A DNA stretch of 64,000 nucleotides, from the NCBI GenBank assembly GCA_023954015.1, contig JAMLIS010000008.1, positions 94,339-158,338 on the forward strand, read 5' to 3'. Below are positions 8,352-16,561 of the stretch, in pieces. Each line of letters begins with the position of its first letter. The stretch's first letter is position 1. Origin of the DNA: Burkholderiaceae bacterium. GTDB lineage: Bacteria > Pseudomonadota > Gammaproteobacteria > Burkholderiales > Burkholderiaceae_E. The notes beneath the pieces are model-generated. The model saw only the letters and a program-made list of their open reading frames with translations, was not told the origin of the DNA and made no database searches. Both the position numbers and the translations under genes were made by a program.

Positions 8352-10247
8352 TTGCAGTTCCACCTGAACGGCTTCCAGTACGGCGACCCCGCCATCCAAC
8401 CGCCGGACTCGCGCGCTGCGCAGCGTCCTTCCGCGCTGCCCGATCGAATGGATGTGCTCGTCGCGGGCAGCGGCCCCGCCGGCCTGGTGCTGGGTGCACT
8501 GCTGTCGCAGTTCCCCCGCATCCATACGCGCGTGGTCGAGCGCCGGGAGGGCCCGTTGGCACTGGGGCAGGCCGACGGCATCGCGGTTCGGTCGGTGGAG
8601 ATGTTCGCCGCCTTCGGTTTCAGCGCGAAGCTGTGCAAGGAGGCGTACTGGGTCAACGAGACGGTGTTCTGGCGCCCGGATCCGGTGAACCGCTCGCGCA
8701 TCGTGCGTGCCGGCCGTATACGGGATACCGAAGACGGACTGTCGGAGTTTCCGCACCTGATCGTCAACCAGGCGCGCATCCACGACTACCTGATCGAGAC
8801 GATGCGCAACTCGCCCAGTCGTTCCGGGGTCGACTACGGCTGGGAAGTGACCGGCGTCGAGGTGGCATCCAGCGGTGAACATCCGGTTTCGGTGAAGCTG
8901 CGCGCCGCCGACGGCGCGGAAAAGACCGTGCGGGCGAAGTACGTGGTCGGCTGCGACGGCGCGCGCAGCGCGGTGCGCCACGCCATCGGCCGCCGGCTCC
9001 GGGGCGACGTCGCCAACCACGCCTGGGGGGTGATGGACATCCTCGCCGTCACCGACTTCCCCGACATCCGCCTGAAGGCGGCGATCCAGTCGAACGACCA
9101 CGGCAACGTCCTGCTCATTCCGCGCGAGGGCGGCTATCTCGTGCGCATGTACGTCGACCTGGGAACCGTCCCCGAAGGCGACAACGGCGCGATCCGCAAG
9201 ACCCCTGCCGAGCAGGTGATCGCCGTTGCGCAGCGCGTGCTCGCGCCCTACGCGCTCGATGTCAGGGACATCGCCTGGTTCTCCGTCTACGAAGTCGGTC
9301 AGCGCCTGACCGACAAGTTCGACGACGTGCCGGCGGAGCAGGTCGCCATGCGCACCCCGCGCGTCTTCATCGCCGGCGACGCCTGCCACACGCACAGCGC
9401 CAAGGCAGGCCAGGGCATGAACGTGTCGATGCAGGACACCTTCAATCTCGGCTGGAAACTTGCCGCGGTGCTCGAAGGCCGCAGTCCGGCGACGCTGCTG
9501 CACACGTATTCGCAGGAGAGGCAGGCCATCGCCCAGGAGCTGATCGACTTCGACAAGGAGTGGTCGAGGATCATGGGCTCGCCGCCCAGGGACCCGGCGC
9601 ACGCCGAGCGCGGTGGCGTCGATCCGGCCGAACTGCAGGCCTATTTCCAGAAGTCGCTGCTCTACACCGCAGGCGTCGCCACGCAGTACGCGCCGCAACT
9701 GCTGATCGGCGGCAGCGAGCACCAGGCGTTGGCCAAGGGCTACCCGCTCGGCAAGCGTTTTCATTCGGCGCCGGTGATCCGCGTCGGCGACGCCAGGCGC
9801 GTCGAACTGGGCCACGCCCACAAGGCCGACGGCGCCTGGCGGCTCTACGCCTTCGCCGACCGCAGCGCCGCGAAACTGCACGCGCTGCTGGACTGGCTGG
9901 GCAGTGCCGAGTCCCCGATCTCACGCTACACGCCCGCAGGCGCCGACATCGACCGCGTGATCGACGTGCGCGGCATCTACCAGCAAGGCCACCGCGACCT
10001 GCGCGTCGAGGAACTGCCCGCGCAGCTGCTGCCGCGCAAGGGCCGCTTCGGCCTGATCGACTACGAGAAGGCCTTCGCGCCGGACCTGCACCTCGGCCCC
10101 GACATCTTCGACCTGCGCGCCATCGACCGCGAGCGCGGCGCTCTCGTCGTCGTGCGGCCCGATCAGTACGTCGCGCAGGTGCTGCCGCTGTCGGGCACTG
10201 CGGAGCTGGAGCGTTTCTTCGGGAGCTTCATGCGGGCGCAGCAGTGA
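8352..10247 (+). CDS. FAD-dependent aromatic hydroxylase, 3-hydroxybenzoate 4-monooxygenase type
   Basis: 631 aa read from a TTG start at 8352, chosen because GAGGAGG lies 7 bases upstream and the N-terminus then reads (M)QFHLNGFQYGDP, typical of MobA/phenol-hydroxylase relatives; no ATG precedes it in a sensible position. FAD/NADPH fold: GSGPAGLVLG at about 39-48, a DG-type motif in VVGCDGARSAVRHAIG, and IAGDACHTHSAKAGQGMN near 338-355. The C-terminal 200 residues form the thioredoxin-like dimerisation domain of phenol hydroxylases. Length and ends resemble MobA, which converts 3-hydroxybenzoate to protocatechuate; phenol or other hydroxybenzoate substrates remain possible. No ring-cleavage or regulator gene is adjacent. 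It sits inside an otherwise conserved housekeeping block. Confidence 0.85.
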   Translation: MQFHLNGFQYGDPAIQPPDSRAAQRPSALPDRMDVLVAGSGPAGLVLGALLSQFPRIHTRVVERREGPLALGQADGIAVRSVEMFAAFGFSAKLCKEAYWVNETVFWRPDPVNRSRIVRAGRIRDTEDGLSEFPHLIVNQARIHDYLIETMRNSPSRSGVDYGWEVTGVEVASSGEHPVSVKLRAADGAEKTVRAKYVVGCDGARSAVRHAIGRRLRGDVANHAWGVMDILAVTDFPDIRLKAAIQSNDHGNVLLIPREGGYLVRMYVDLGTVPEGDNGAIRKTPAEQVIAVAQRVLAPYALDVRDIAWFSVYEVGQRLTDKFDDVPAEQVAMRTPRVFIAGDACHTHSAKAGQGMNVSMQDTFNLGWKLAAVLEGRSPATLLHTYSQERQAIAQELIDFDKEWSRIMGSPPRDPAHAERGGVDPAELQAYFQKSLLYTAGVATQYAPQLLIGGSEHQALAKGYPLGKRFHSAPVIRVGDARRVELGHAHKADGAWRLYAFADRSAAKLHALLDWLGSAESPISRYTPAGADIDRVIDVRGIYQQGHRDLRVEELPAQLLPRKGRFGLIDYEKAFAPDLHLGPDIFDLRAIDRERGALVVVRPDQYVAQVLPLSGTAELERFFGSFMRAQQ

Positions 10248-10270
10248 GGGCTGCGGGAAGGGACGCGCAG

Positions 10271-10475
10271 TGGTCGTCCGGAGCGGGGAGGGCCGGGTCG
10301 CTGGTCGTCCGGGCCGGGGACGGCTGGGTCGCTGGTCGGCCGGGCCGGGGAGGGCTGGGTCCTTGGTTGTCCGGGCCGGGGCCGGGTGGGTCCTTGGTTG
10401 TTCCGGCCGGGAGCGTCAGGGTCCTTGGTTGTCCGGGTCGGGAGCGTCGGGGGTCCTTGGTCGTCGAGGTCGGTG
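10271..10475. repeat. 31-bp tandem repeat, six full copies
   Basis: Units of 31 bp start at 10271, 10302, 10333, 10364, 10395 and 10426 (the last 32 bp), then a partial seventh. Each opens TGGTYGTCCGGGYCGGG and closes GGGTCSY. Copies drift gradually from one end to the other, as in a locally expanding minisatellite. It starts 23 bases after the monooxygenase stop. It is G-rich on the plus strand. Confidence 0.9.
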
Positions 10476-10660
10476 ACTTTCGGGGTCGTCGTCGAGTACG
10501 GTGGCGCTCGCCTTCCACGTCCGGGTTTCGTTTGGTGAATCCCCCGGTTCCGGTGGTTGAGACGCCCTCGGCGTCGACGACGACCTGGTCGGTGTCGCAA
10601 TACTCTTGCGGGCAGGTCGTCGAGCTGGCAGCACCCGGGCGCACAAGCAGCTCGCGCAGC

Positions 10661-10735
10661 GAAATGCTGCGAAACGCGGCATTTCCAACCAGGCAATGGA
10701 ATCCACGGCAAGAAATGCTGCATTCCGCAGCATTT
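10661..10735. repeat. Paired-hairpin intergenic element, copy 1
   Basis: Two hairpins 27 bp apart: 10661-10685 (arms GAAATGCTGC and GCGGCATTTC, loop GAAAC) and 10713-10735 (arms AAATGCTGC and GCAGCATTT, loop ATTCC). The same core with the same GAAAC-type loop recurs at 50718-50790, suggesting a dispersed REP-like family. Confidence 0.7.
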
Positions 10736-10841
10736 TGGCCTCTCGCGGGGCACACGGACCGCGCGTGTGGCGAGTCGGTAGGAGCCCGTCGCGCCGCCTC
10801 CATCGGGTCTGCTTCGGCGCGCGGCCGAAGCTGGGCGGGCT

Positions 10842-10922
10842 TCAACGAAGATTGTCCAGGGCCTGTTCTTCCTGGTCACGACGGATCCGCTCGCGCATGG
10901 TGTTGCTGCTCACGGTGTGCAG
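10842..10922 (-). pseudogene. Possible ParD-type antitoxin relic
   Basis: A 26-codon stretch on the minus strand reads LHTVSSNTMRERIRRDQEEQ followed by ALDNLR and a stop. This resembles the second half of ParD/CopG-family antitoxins (SSASEYIRxxIRRDQER type). There is no N-terminal ribbon, no complete C-terminus and no toxin gene beside it, so it would be a remnant. The match is short and chance similarity cannot be excluded. Confidence 0.35.
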
Positions 10923-10941
10923 GATCCTGGCCCCCGCAGCC

Positions 10942-11853
10942 TCACTCGAGGTTCTGCACCTGCTCGCGGATCTGCTCGATCAGCACCTTCAGCTCGATCG
11001 ATGCGCCGGTGAGGTCGATCGCCGCGGCCTTCGAGCCGAGCGTGTTGGCCTCCCGGTTCAGTTCCTGCAGCAGGAAGTCGAGCCGCTTGCCCACCGGTCC
11101 GGTTCCGGACAGCGCGCCGCGCAACTCGGTCACGTGCGCCTGCAGCCGGTCGATCTCCTCGGCGATGTCGATGCGCAGGCCGTAGGCGGCGACTTCCTGG
11201 CGCACGCGCGCCATCGTCTCGTCGACCGGAATCGATGCGCCCGTTTGCTCGAGCGCTTCGCGCAACCGCTCGACGAGCCGGCGTTGCCAGGCGTCGATCA
11301 GTTCGGGGCCGCGCGCGGAAAGCGGTGCGACGATCGCGTCGATCGCATCGGCGCGTTCGAGGACGAAGGCGACGAGCCTGGCGCCTTCCCGTGCGCGGCT
11401 CGCATGGAACTCGGCGAGCGCGTCGCGCGCGGCGGCGACGACCTCGGCGTTCAGGTCGACCTCCGACGCTTCGTCGGCGACGATTCCGGGCCAGCGCAGG
11501 ATCTCGACGATGGTGGGCGGCGCGGCGTTCGGCATTGCCTGCGCCACCTGGCGTGCAAGCTCGGTGAAACGGGCGAGTGCGCGCTCGTCGACGCGCGCGG
11601 CCGCGTCGTCGGCGCGCACGCCGGGGCGCAGCGCGAGGCGGCACTCGAGCTTGCCGCGCTGCACGGCCGAGCCGAGCAGCTCGCGCAACGCGGGCTCCGA
11701 CCCGCGCAGTTCGTCGGGCGCGCGCACGATCAGGTCGAGAAAGCGGGCGTTGACGCTGCGCAGTTCGACGACGAGCTGGCCGGCGGCGGTGTTGCGCGCC
11801 GACAGCGCATAACCGGTCATGCTCTGGATCGGGCGCCGTTCGGCGGATCGCAT
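10942..11853 (-). CDS. yicC: YicC-family endoribonuclease
   Basis: 303 aa. YicC/YloC proteins are metal-dependent endoribonucleases with N-terminal YicC_N and C-terminal DUF1732 domains. Diagnostic parts are SMTGYALSARN near the N-terminus, LRSVNARFLDLIVRAPDELR, and the C-terminal RLDFLLQELNREANTLGSKA. The first in-frame ATG (11853) adds eleven residues before MTGY; no strong ribosome binding site decides between the two. It is divergent from the kinase gene at 11930. In relatives yicC neighbours gmk; here it is split from it by the monooxygenase insert. Confidence 0.93.
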   Translation of the reverse strand: MRSAERRPIQSMTGYALSARNTAAGQLVVELRSVNARFLDLIVRAPDELRGSEPALRELLGSAVQRGKLECRLALRPGVRADDAAARVDERALARFTELARQVAQAMPNAAPPTIVEILRWPGIVADEASEVDLNAEVVAAARDALAEFHASRAREGARLVAFVLERADAIDAIVAPLSARGPELIDAWQRRLVERLREALEQTGASIPVDETMARVRQEVAAYGLRIDIAEEIDRLQAHVTELRGALSGTGPVGKRLDFLLQELNREANTLGSKAAAIDLTGASIELKVLIEQIREQVQNLE

Positions 11854-11887
11854 GGGTCGGGGGCGTCGAATCTCGGGGGGAACTCTT

Positions 11888-11893
11888 TAGAAT
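11888..11893 (+). promoter_or_regulatory. Candidate -10 box TAGAAT
   Basis: TAGAAT followed by GGG, 36 bases before the kinase ATG. No good -35 hexamer is visible 16-18 bp upstream. The same TAGAAT hexamer precedes dusA (40983) and hda (58985). Confidence 0.4.
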
Positions 11894-11929
11894 GGGTGAG
11901 CCCGATCGCCGACGAGTTCTCATCGAAAG

Positions 11930-12934
11930 ATGGCCACCCAGACCAACGCGCCGCTGCCCGACGGGCTCGAAGTCGGCGGCTACCGTATTGTAAGGAAGAT
12001 CTCGAGCGGCGGATTCTCGATCGTCTATCTCGCCGAGGACACGAGCGGCGCTCAGTATGCGATCAAGGAATACCTGCCCAGTTCGCTGGTGCAGCGAAGC
12101 GACGGCGAGCTCGAACCGCGCGTGGCCGAGGCGAGCGAGCCCACGTTCCGCAACGGCCTGCGCTGCTTCTTCGAAGAGGGAAGGGCGCTCGCCCGCATCT
12201 TTCACCCGAACGTGGTACGGGTCGTGAATTTCTTCCGCGCGAACGGCACCGTCTACATGGTGATGGCCTACGAGCGCGGACGCAGCCTGCAGGAACTGGT
12301 GTTGCGCCACCGCGGGCGCCAGCAGGGGCGCACGCTGGCCGAGCGACACGTGCTGCGCGTGTTCCACCTGGCGATGAACGGGTTGCGCGAGGTGCACGCC
12401 AACCGGCTGCTGCACCTGGACCTGAAGCCGGCGAACATCTACCTGCGGCTCGACGGCACGCCGTTGCTGCTCGATTTCGGCGCCGCTCGTCGGGCGCTCG
12501 ACGTGCAGCCGCACAAGCTCTTCCCGATGTACACGCCGGGCTTCGCCGCGCCGGAGCTGTATCGGCGCAACCAGCAGCTGGGGCCGTGGACCGACGTCTA
12601 CGGAATCGGCGCGAGCATGTTCGGCTGCATGGCGGGGCAGCCGCCGCAACCGGCCGACCAGCGCGAACTGGAGGACAAGGTGCCGGCGACGCTCGACGCG
12701 ATGGAGAACGCGTATTCGCGGGCGCTGCTCGACCTGGTCGGCTGGTGCCTGAAGCTCGATGCGCTCGAGCGCCCGCAGAGCGTGTTCGCGCTGCAGCGCG
12801 CGATGCGCCACGTCGAGCCTCCGGTGGACGACCTGCGGCGTGCGCCGAGCACCGTCGGACGCTGGATCGACACGCTCACCGGCCGCGTGCCGGCGCGACG
12901 GCGAGGCAGCGAGAGCATCGGTTCGCCCGGCTGA
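11930..12934 (+). CDS. Hanks-type Ser/Thr protein kinase
   Basis: 334 aa, a compact soluble kinase with no membrane segment or sensor domain. Glycine loop ISSGGFSIVY (24-33), catalytic lysine K46 in YAIKEY, catalytic loop HLDLKPANIY (162-171), DFG (182-184) and APE (207-209). The loop reads HLD rather than HRD, making it a non-RD kinase that may not depend on activation-loop phosphorylation. The last 55 residues are a basic tail. It is followed 13 bp later by a PP2C phosphatase, an antagonistic pair found at this position, upstream of rph, in Burkholderiales. Substrates are unknown. Confidence 0.92.
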   Translation: MATQTNAPLPDGLEVGGYRIVRKISSGGFSIVYLAEDTSGAQYAIKEYLPSSLVQRSDGELEPRVAEASEPTFRNGLRCFFEEGRALARIFHPNVVRVVNFFRANGTVYMVMAYERGRSLQELVLRHRGRQQGRTLAERHVLRVFHLAMNGLREVHANRLLHLDLKPANIYLRLDGTPLLLDFGAARRALDVQPHKLFPMYTPGFAAPELYRRNQQLGPWTDVYGIGASMFGCMAGQPPQPADQRELEDKVPATLDAMENAYSRALLDLVGWCLKLDALERPQSVFALQRAMRHVEPPVDDLRRAPSTVGRWIDTLTGRVPARRRGSESIGSPG

Positions 12935-12947
12935 CGAGGAGCGGCTC

Positions 12948-13859
12948 GTGCGATTCTCGATCTTCCAGGACACGCTGTGCGGCGCCCGTGCGACGAACCA
13001 GGACCGCATGGGCTACTGCTTCACGCGCGAGAGCCTGCTGATGCTGGTCGCCGACGGGATGGGCGGGCACCTGCACGGCGAGGTCGCCGCGTACCTGGCG
13101 CTGCAGGCGGCAGCCGCGTGCTTCCAGGCGGACGCCCGTCCGCTGCTGGCCGATCCGCCGGCTTTCCTCGACCGGGCGCTGCGCCACGCCCATCACGAGA
13201 TCCTGCGGCACCAGGTCCTGCACGGCCTGCCGGAAGCGCCGCGCACGACGATCGTCGCCTGCGTCGTGCAGCAGGACCGCGCCTGGTGGGCCCACGCCGG
13301 GGACTCCCGGCTGTACTGGCTGCGCGGGGCCCGGGTCTTCGCGCGCACGCGCGACCATTCGAAGGTGCAGAGCCTGATCGACCTGGGGCAGATCGACCCG
13401 GCCGAGGCCGACACGCACCCCGAGCGTAACAAGGTGCTCAACTGTCTCGGGTCGCCCTTCGAGCCGACGATCGACCTCGGCGGCGACGTCGGCATCGAAG
13501 CGGGCGACACGCTGCTGCTGTGCACCGACGGCGTGTGGTCGGCATTGCCCGAAACGGCGATGGTGGCCTTGCTGTCGGCCGAGTCCGTCATCGCGTCGGT
13601 GCCGTGCGTCGTGCGCGCGGCCGTCGACGAGGCCGGTGCCTTCGCCGACAACGCGACCGCGCTGGCGATGACCTGGGGCGATGCGCCGTCGGCCGGCGCC
13701 TTGCTGTCTTCCGACGAGGTGCCCGAGGGCGCGATCACGACGACCATCGCGGTCGGGCAGCTGGACGCTGCCTCACCGGCCGACGTGCTGAGCGAGGACG
13801 AGATCGAGCGTACGATCCGGGAGATCCGCGAGGCGATCTCGCGCACCGGGAACCATTGA
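12948..13859 (+). CDS. PP2C-family protein phosphatase
   Basis: 303 aa from a GTG at 12948, selected for the GAGGAG site 7 bases upstream and the family-typical start [23 protein letters not shown] motifs: NQDRMG (about 17-22), metal-binding [12 protein letters not shown] (about 33-44), [20 protein letters not shown] and [11 protein letters not shown]. It should remove phosphate groups added by the kinase immediately upstream. The C-terminal 60 residues after the catalytic domain are acidic and of unknown role. It is 4 bp from rph. Confidence 0.9.
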   Translation: MRFSIFQDTLCGARATNQDRMGYCFTRESLLMLVADGMGGHLHGEVAAYLALQAAAACFQADARPLLADPPAFLDRALRHAHHEILRHQVLHGLPEAPRTTIVACVVQQDRAWWAHAGDSRLYWLRGARVFARTRDHSKVQSLIDLGQIDPAEADTHPERNKVLNCLGSPFEPTIDLGGDVGIEAGDTLLLCTDGVWSALPETAMVALLSAESVIASVPCVVRAAVDEAGAFADNATALAMTWGDAPSAGALLSSDEVPEGAITTTIAVGQLDAASPADVLSEDEIERTIREIREAISRTGNH

Positions 13860-13863
13860 AGGC

Positions 13864-14586
13864 ATGTCGATTCGTCCGAGCGGGCGCACGCCCGATGCGT
13901 TGCGTCCGGTTCGCCTGGAAAGAGGCTTCACCCGGCATGCCGAAGGCTCCGTTCTCGTCGCTTTCGGCGATACGCGGGTACTGTGCACCGCGAGCGTCGA
14001 GGCGCGAGTGCCGCCCTTTCTGCGAGGCGCGGGAAGCGGCTGGCTCACCGCCGAATACGGCATGCTTCCGCGCTCCACGCACACGCGTACGGAACGCGAA
14101 GCGGCGCGCGGCAGACAAAGCGGCCGCACGCAGGAGATCCAGCGACTGATCGGGCGCAGCCTGCGCGCGGTGTTCGACCTCGAGCGCCTCGGCGAGCGCA
14201 CGATCACGATCGATTGCGACGTGTTGCAGGCAGACGGCGGAACGCGCACGGCGGCGATCACCGGTGCCTTCGTCGCCGCGCACGACGCGGTTTCGCTGTT
14301 GCTCGCGCGCGGCGAGATCGAGGCGAGTCCGGTGCGCGATTTCGTCGCCGCGGTTTCGGTCGGAATCCACGAGGGCACGCCGCTGCTCGATCTCGACTAC
14401 GCCGAAGATTCCTCGTGCGACACCGACCTGAACGTCGTCATGACCGGGGCAGGCGGCTTCGTGGAAGTGCAGGGCACGGCCGAAGGGGAAGCGTTCACGC
14501 GCGCGCAGATGGATTCGCTGCTCGATCTGGCGGCGCTCGGCATCGAGCGACTGATCGAGTTGCAGCGCGCCGCGCTCGCGCGCTGA
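13864..14586 (+). CDS. rph: Ribonuclease PH
   Basis: 240 aa, full length. A phosphorolytic 3'-5' exonuclease that trims the 3' ends of tRNA precursors. The N-terminus [49 protein letters not shown] and the RNase PH box [20 protein letters not shown] are all intact. It lies between the phosphatase and rdgB in a close-packed operon. Confidence 0.96.
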   Translation: MSIRPSGRTPDALRPVRLERGFTRHAEGSVLVAFGDTRVLCTASVEARVPPFLRGAGSGWLTAEYGMLPRSTHTRTEREAARGRQSGRTQEIQRLIGRSLRAVFDLERLGERTITIDCDVLQADGGTRTAAITGAFVAAHDAVSLLLARGEIEASPVRDFVAAVSVGIHEGTPLLDLDYAEDSSCDTDLNVVMTGAGGFVEVQGTAEGEAFTRAQMDSLLDLAALGIERLIELQRAALAR

Positions 14587-14599
14587 GGTCGCCGGGCCG

Positions 14600-15235
14600 A
14601 TGAGGATCGCGCGCATCGTCCTGGCTTCCGGCAACGCGGGCAAGCTCGTCGAGCTCGAGTCGCTCCTGGCGCCCCTCGGCGTATCGGTGCAGGCGCAGTC
14701 CGCGCTCGGCGTCACCGAGGCCGAGGAACCGCACAGCACGTTCATCGAGAACGCGCTGGTGAAGGCGCGTCGCGCGAGCCGGCTCACCGGCCTGCCCGCG
14801 ATCGCCGACGATTCCGGCCTGTGCGTCGATGCGCTGGGCGGACGGCCGGGCGTGCTGTCGGCGCGCTGGGCCTCCGCCGGGGGCAACGACAGCGTCGAGA
14901 CCGACCGCGCAGAGCGCGATCGTGCGAACAACGCCAAGCTGGTGCAGGAGCTCGCCGGCTGCAGCGACCGGCGCGCGCATTTCTATTGCGTGCTGGTGCT
15001 GCTGCGTGCGGCCGACGATCCGCAGCCGATCGTCGCCGACGCCAGCTGGGCAGGCGAGGTCATCGACCTGCCGCGCGGCTCGGGCGGCTTCGGCTACGAC
15101 CCGCATCTGCTGATTCCGTCGCTCGGCCGCACGGTGGCCGAGCTGGACGCGCCCACCAAGAACCGGCTCAGTCATCGCGGACGCGCAACGCGCACGCTGA
15201 TCGAACGCCTGCGCGAGGCGGGCGCGCAGGGGTGA
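14600..15235 (+). CDS. rdgB: dITP/XTP pyrophosphatase RdgB
   Basis: 211 aa. Hydrolyses non-canonical purine triphosphates (dITP, XTP) to monophosphates, keeping them out of DNA. Motifs: VLASGNAGKLVELESLL at the N-terminus, HSTFIENALVKAR, the metal-binding IADDSGLCVDALGGRPGV, and GFGYDPHLLIPSLGRTVAEL towards the end. The stop codon shares one base with the hemW start (TGATG). Confidence 0.95.
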   Translation: MRIARIVLASGNAGKLVELESLLAPLGVSVQAQSALGVTEAEEPHSTFIENALVKARRASRLTGLPAIADDSGLCVDALGGRPGVLSARWASAGGNDSVETDRAERDRANNAKLVQELAGCSDRRAHFYCVLVLLRAADDPQPIVADASWAGEVIDLPRGSGGFGYDPHLLIPSLGRTVAELDAPTKNRLSHRGRATRTLIERLREAGAQG

Positions 15236-16542
15236 TGGCGCCGGCGGGTTCGAAGGCACCGGGGGTCGAGACGCGGATTCGAACGATCGCGCGTCGCACG
15301 GCCGGCCACGAAAGCTCGGGCGTGCGTTCGGCGCCTCCGCTGTCCGTCTACGTGCACCTGCCGTGGTGCATCCGCAAGTGCCCGTACTGCGACTTCAACT
15401 CGCACGCGGTGCCCGGCAATGCGCCCGCCGGATCCGGCAATTCGCACGCCGTGCCCGGCAGCGCGCCCGCCGGGTCCGGCAGCGACGCGGTTCCCGAGCA
15501 GCGCTACCTGGACGCGCTGCGCGCCGATCTCGAGGCGGCGTTGCCGCAGGTCTGGGGACGACCGGTCCAGACGATCTTCCTCGGTGGCGGAACGCCGAGC
15601 CTGTTCTCGCCGGAGTCGATCGACACATTGCTCACGATGCTGCGCACGCTGCTGCCGGTCGCGCCGGGCGCCGAGATCACGATGGAGGCGAACCCCGGCA
15701 CCTTCGAGGCCGGGCGTTTCCGCGCGTTCGCGCAGGCGGGCGTCACCCGCCTGTCGATCGGCGTGCAGAGTTTCGACGACGATGCGCTGCGCCGCATCGG
15801 ACGCGTGCACGACGCTGCACAGGCGCGGCGCGCGATCGAAACGGCGGCGCAGCACTTCGACACCTGGAACCTGGACCTGATGTACGCGCTGCCCGGGCAG
15901 AGCCTCGATGCGCTGCGCGCCGATCTGCGCGAGGCGCTGTCGCACTCGCCGCCGCATCTGTCCTACTACCAGCTGACGCTCGAGCCGAACACCGCTTTTG
16001 CGCTGCATCCGCCCGCGCTGCCCGACGAGGACGCAGCCAGCGAGATGCAGTCGCTGATCGAGGCCGAGGCGCAGCGCGCCGGCCTGCAGCACTACGAAGT
16101 CTCCGCCTGGGCACGCGGGCATCATCGCTGCGCGCACAACCTGAACTACTGGCAGTTCGGCGACTACCTCGGCCTGGGCGCCGGCGCCCATGGCAAGTTG
16201 TCGTTCCAGGACCGCATCGTGCGCGAAGTCCGGGTGCGCAATCCGCGCGAATACATGCGTGCCGCGCTCGGCGAGAGCGACGCAGGCCCCGTCGCTTCGG
16301 CGCAAGCGGTACCGGCGCGCGAATTGCCGTTCGAGTTCATGCTGAACGCGCTGCGGCTCGCCGACGGAGTGCCGGCCGCGTGGTTCGTCGAGCGCACCGG
16401 CCTGTCGACGCTCGCGATCGCCGGACAGCTGGCAGTCGCGGTCGAGCGTGGCCTGCTCGAGGCCGATCCGACCGTTTATCGAGCGACACCGCTGGGCGCA
16501 CGATTCCTGAACGACCTGCAGCAGATGTTCCTGCCCGAATGA
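15235..16542 (+). CDS. hemW: Radical SAM heme chaperone HemW
   Basis: 435 aa from the ATG that overlaps the rdgB stop. HemW is a radical-SAM protein related to coproporphyrinogen dehydrogenase that binds and transfers heme. The cluster motif CIRKCPYC is at residues 45-52, followed by FLGGGTPSLF, TMEANPGTF and the later GLGAGAHGKLS. The N-terminus is about 40 residues longer than usual before the motif. Directly after the cluster motif there is an extra segment made of a 14-residue tandem repeat (HAVPGNAPAGSG type, 42-bp units at 15400-15441 and 15442-15483), absent from HemW proteins I know. Because it adjoins the active site it is the main oddity; the frame stays open. Confidence 0.92.
   Translation: MAPAGSKAPGVETRIRTIARRTAGHESSGVRSAPPLSVYVHLPWCIRKCPYCDFNSHAVPGNAPAGSGNSHAVPGSAPAGSGSDAVPEQRYLDALRADLEAALPQVWGRPVQTIFLGGGTPSLFSPESIDTLLTMLRTLLPVAPGAEITMEANPGTFEAGRFRAFAQAGVTRLSIGVQSFDDDALRRIGRVHDAAQARRAIETAAQHFDTWNLDLMYALPGQSLDALRADLREALSHSPPHLSYYQLTLEPNTAFALHPPALPDEDAASEMQSLIEAEAQRAGLQHYEVSAWARGHHRCAHNLNYWQFGDYLGLGAGAHGKLSFQDRIVREVRVRNPREYMRAALGESDAGPVASAQAVPARELPFEFMLNALRLADGVPAAWFVERTGLSTLAIAGQLAVAVERGLLEADPTVYRATPLGARFLNDLQQMFLPE
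15400..15483. repeat. In-frame 42-bp tandem duplication in hemW
   Basis: Two 42-bp units, differing at a handful of bases, encode SHAVPGNAPAGSGN then SHAVPGSAPAGSGS, just behind the radical-SAM cysteine motif. Confidence 0.9.
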
Positions 16543-16561
16543 CGACGAAGGAGGAGAGAGC

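Larger units (their letters stand above)
10248..10941. other. Repeat-rich intergenic region
   Basis: 694 bp with no intact gene, between the monooxygenase and yicC. It holds a 31-bp satellite (10271-10475), about 180 bp in which I recognise nothing (10476-10660), a paired hairpin (10661-10735) and a possible antitoxin relic (10842-10922). Confidence 0.7.

Noticed and set aside
10476..10660. Coding potential between the 31-bp array and the paired hairpin
   Set aside because: Frames on both strands are proline/threonine/arginine-rich extensions of the repeat and match nothing I recognise.
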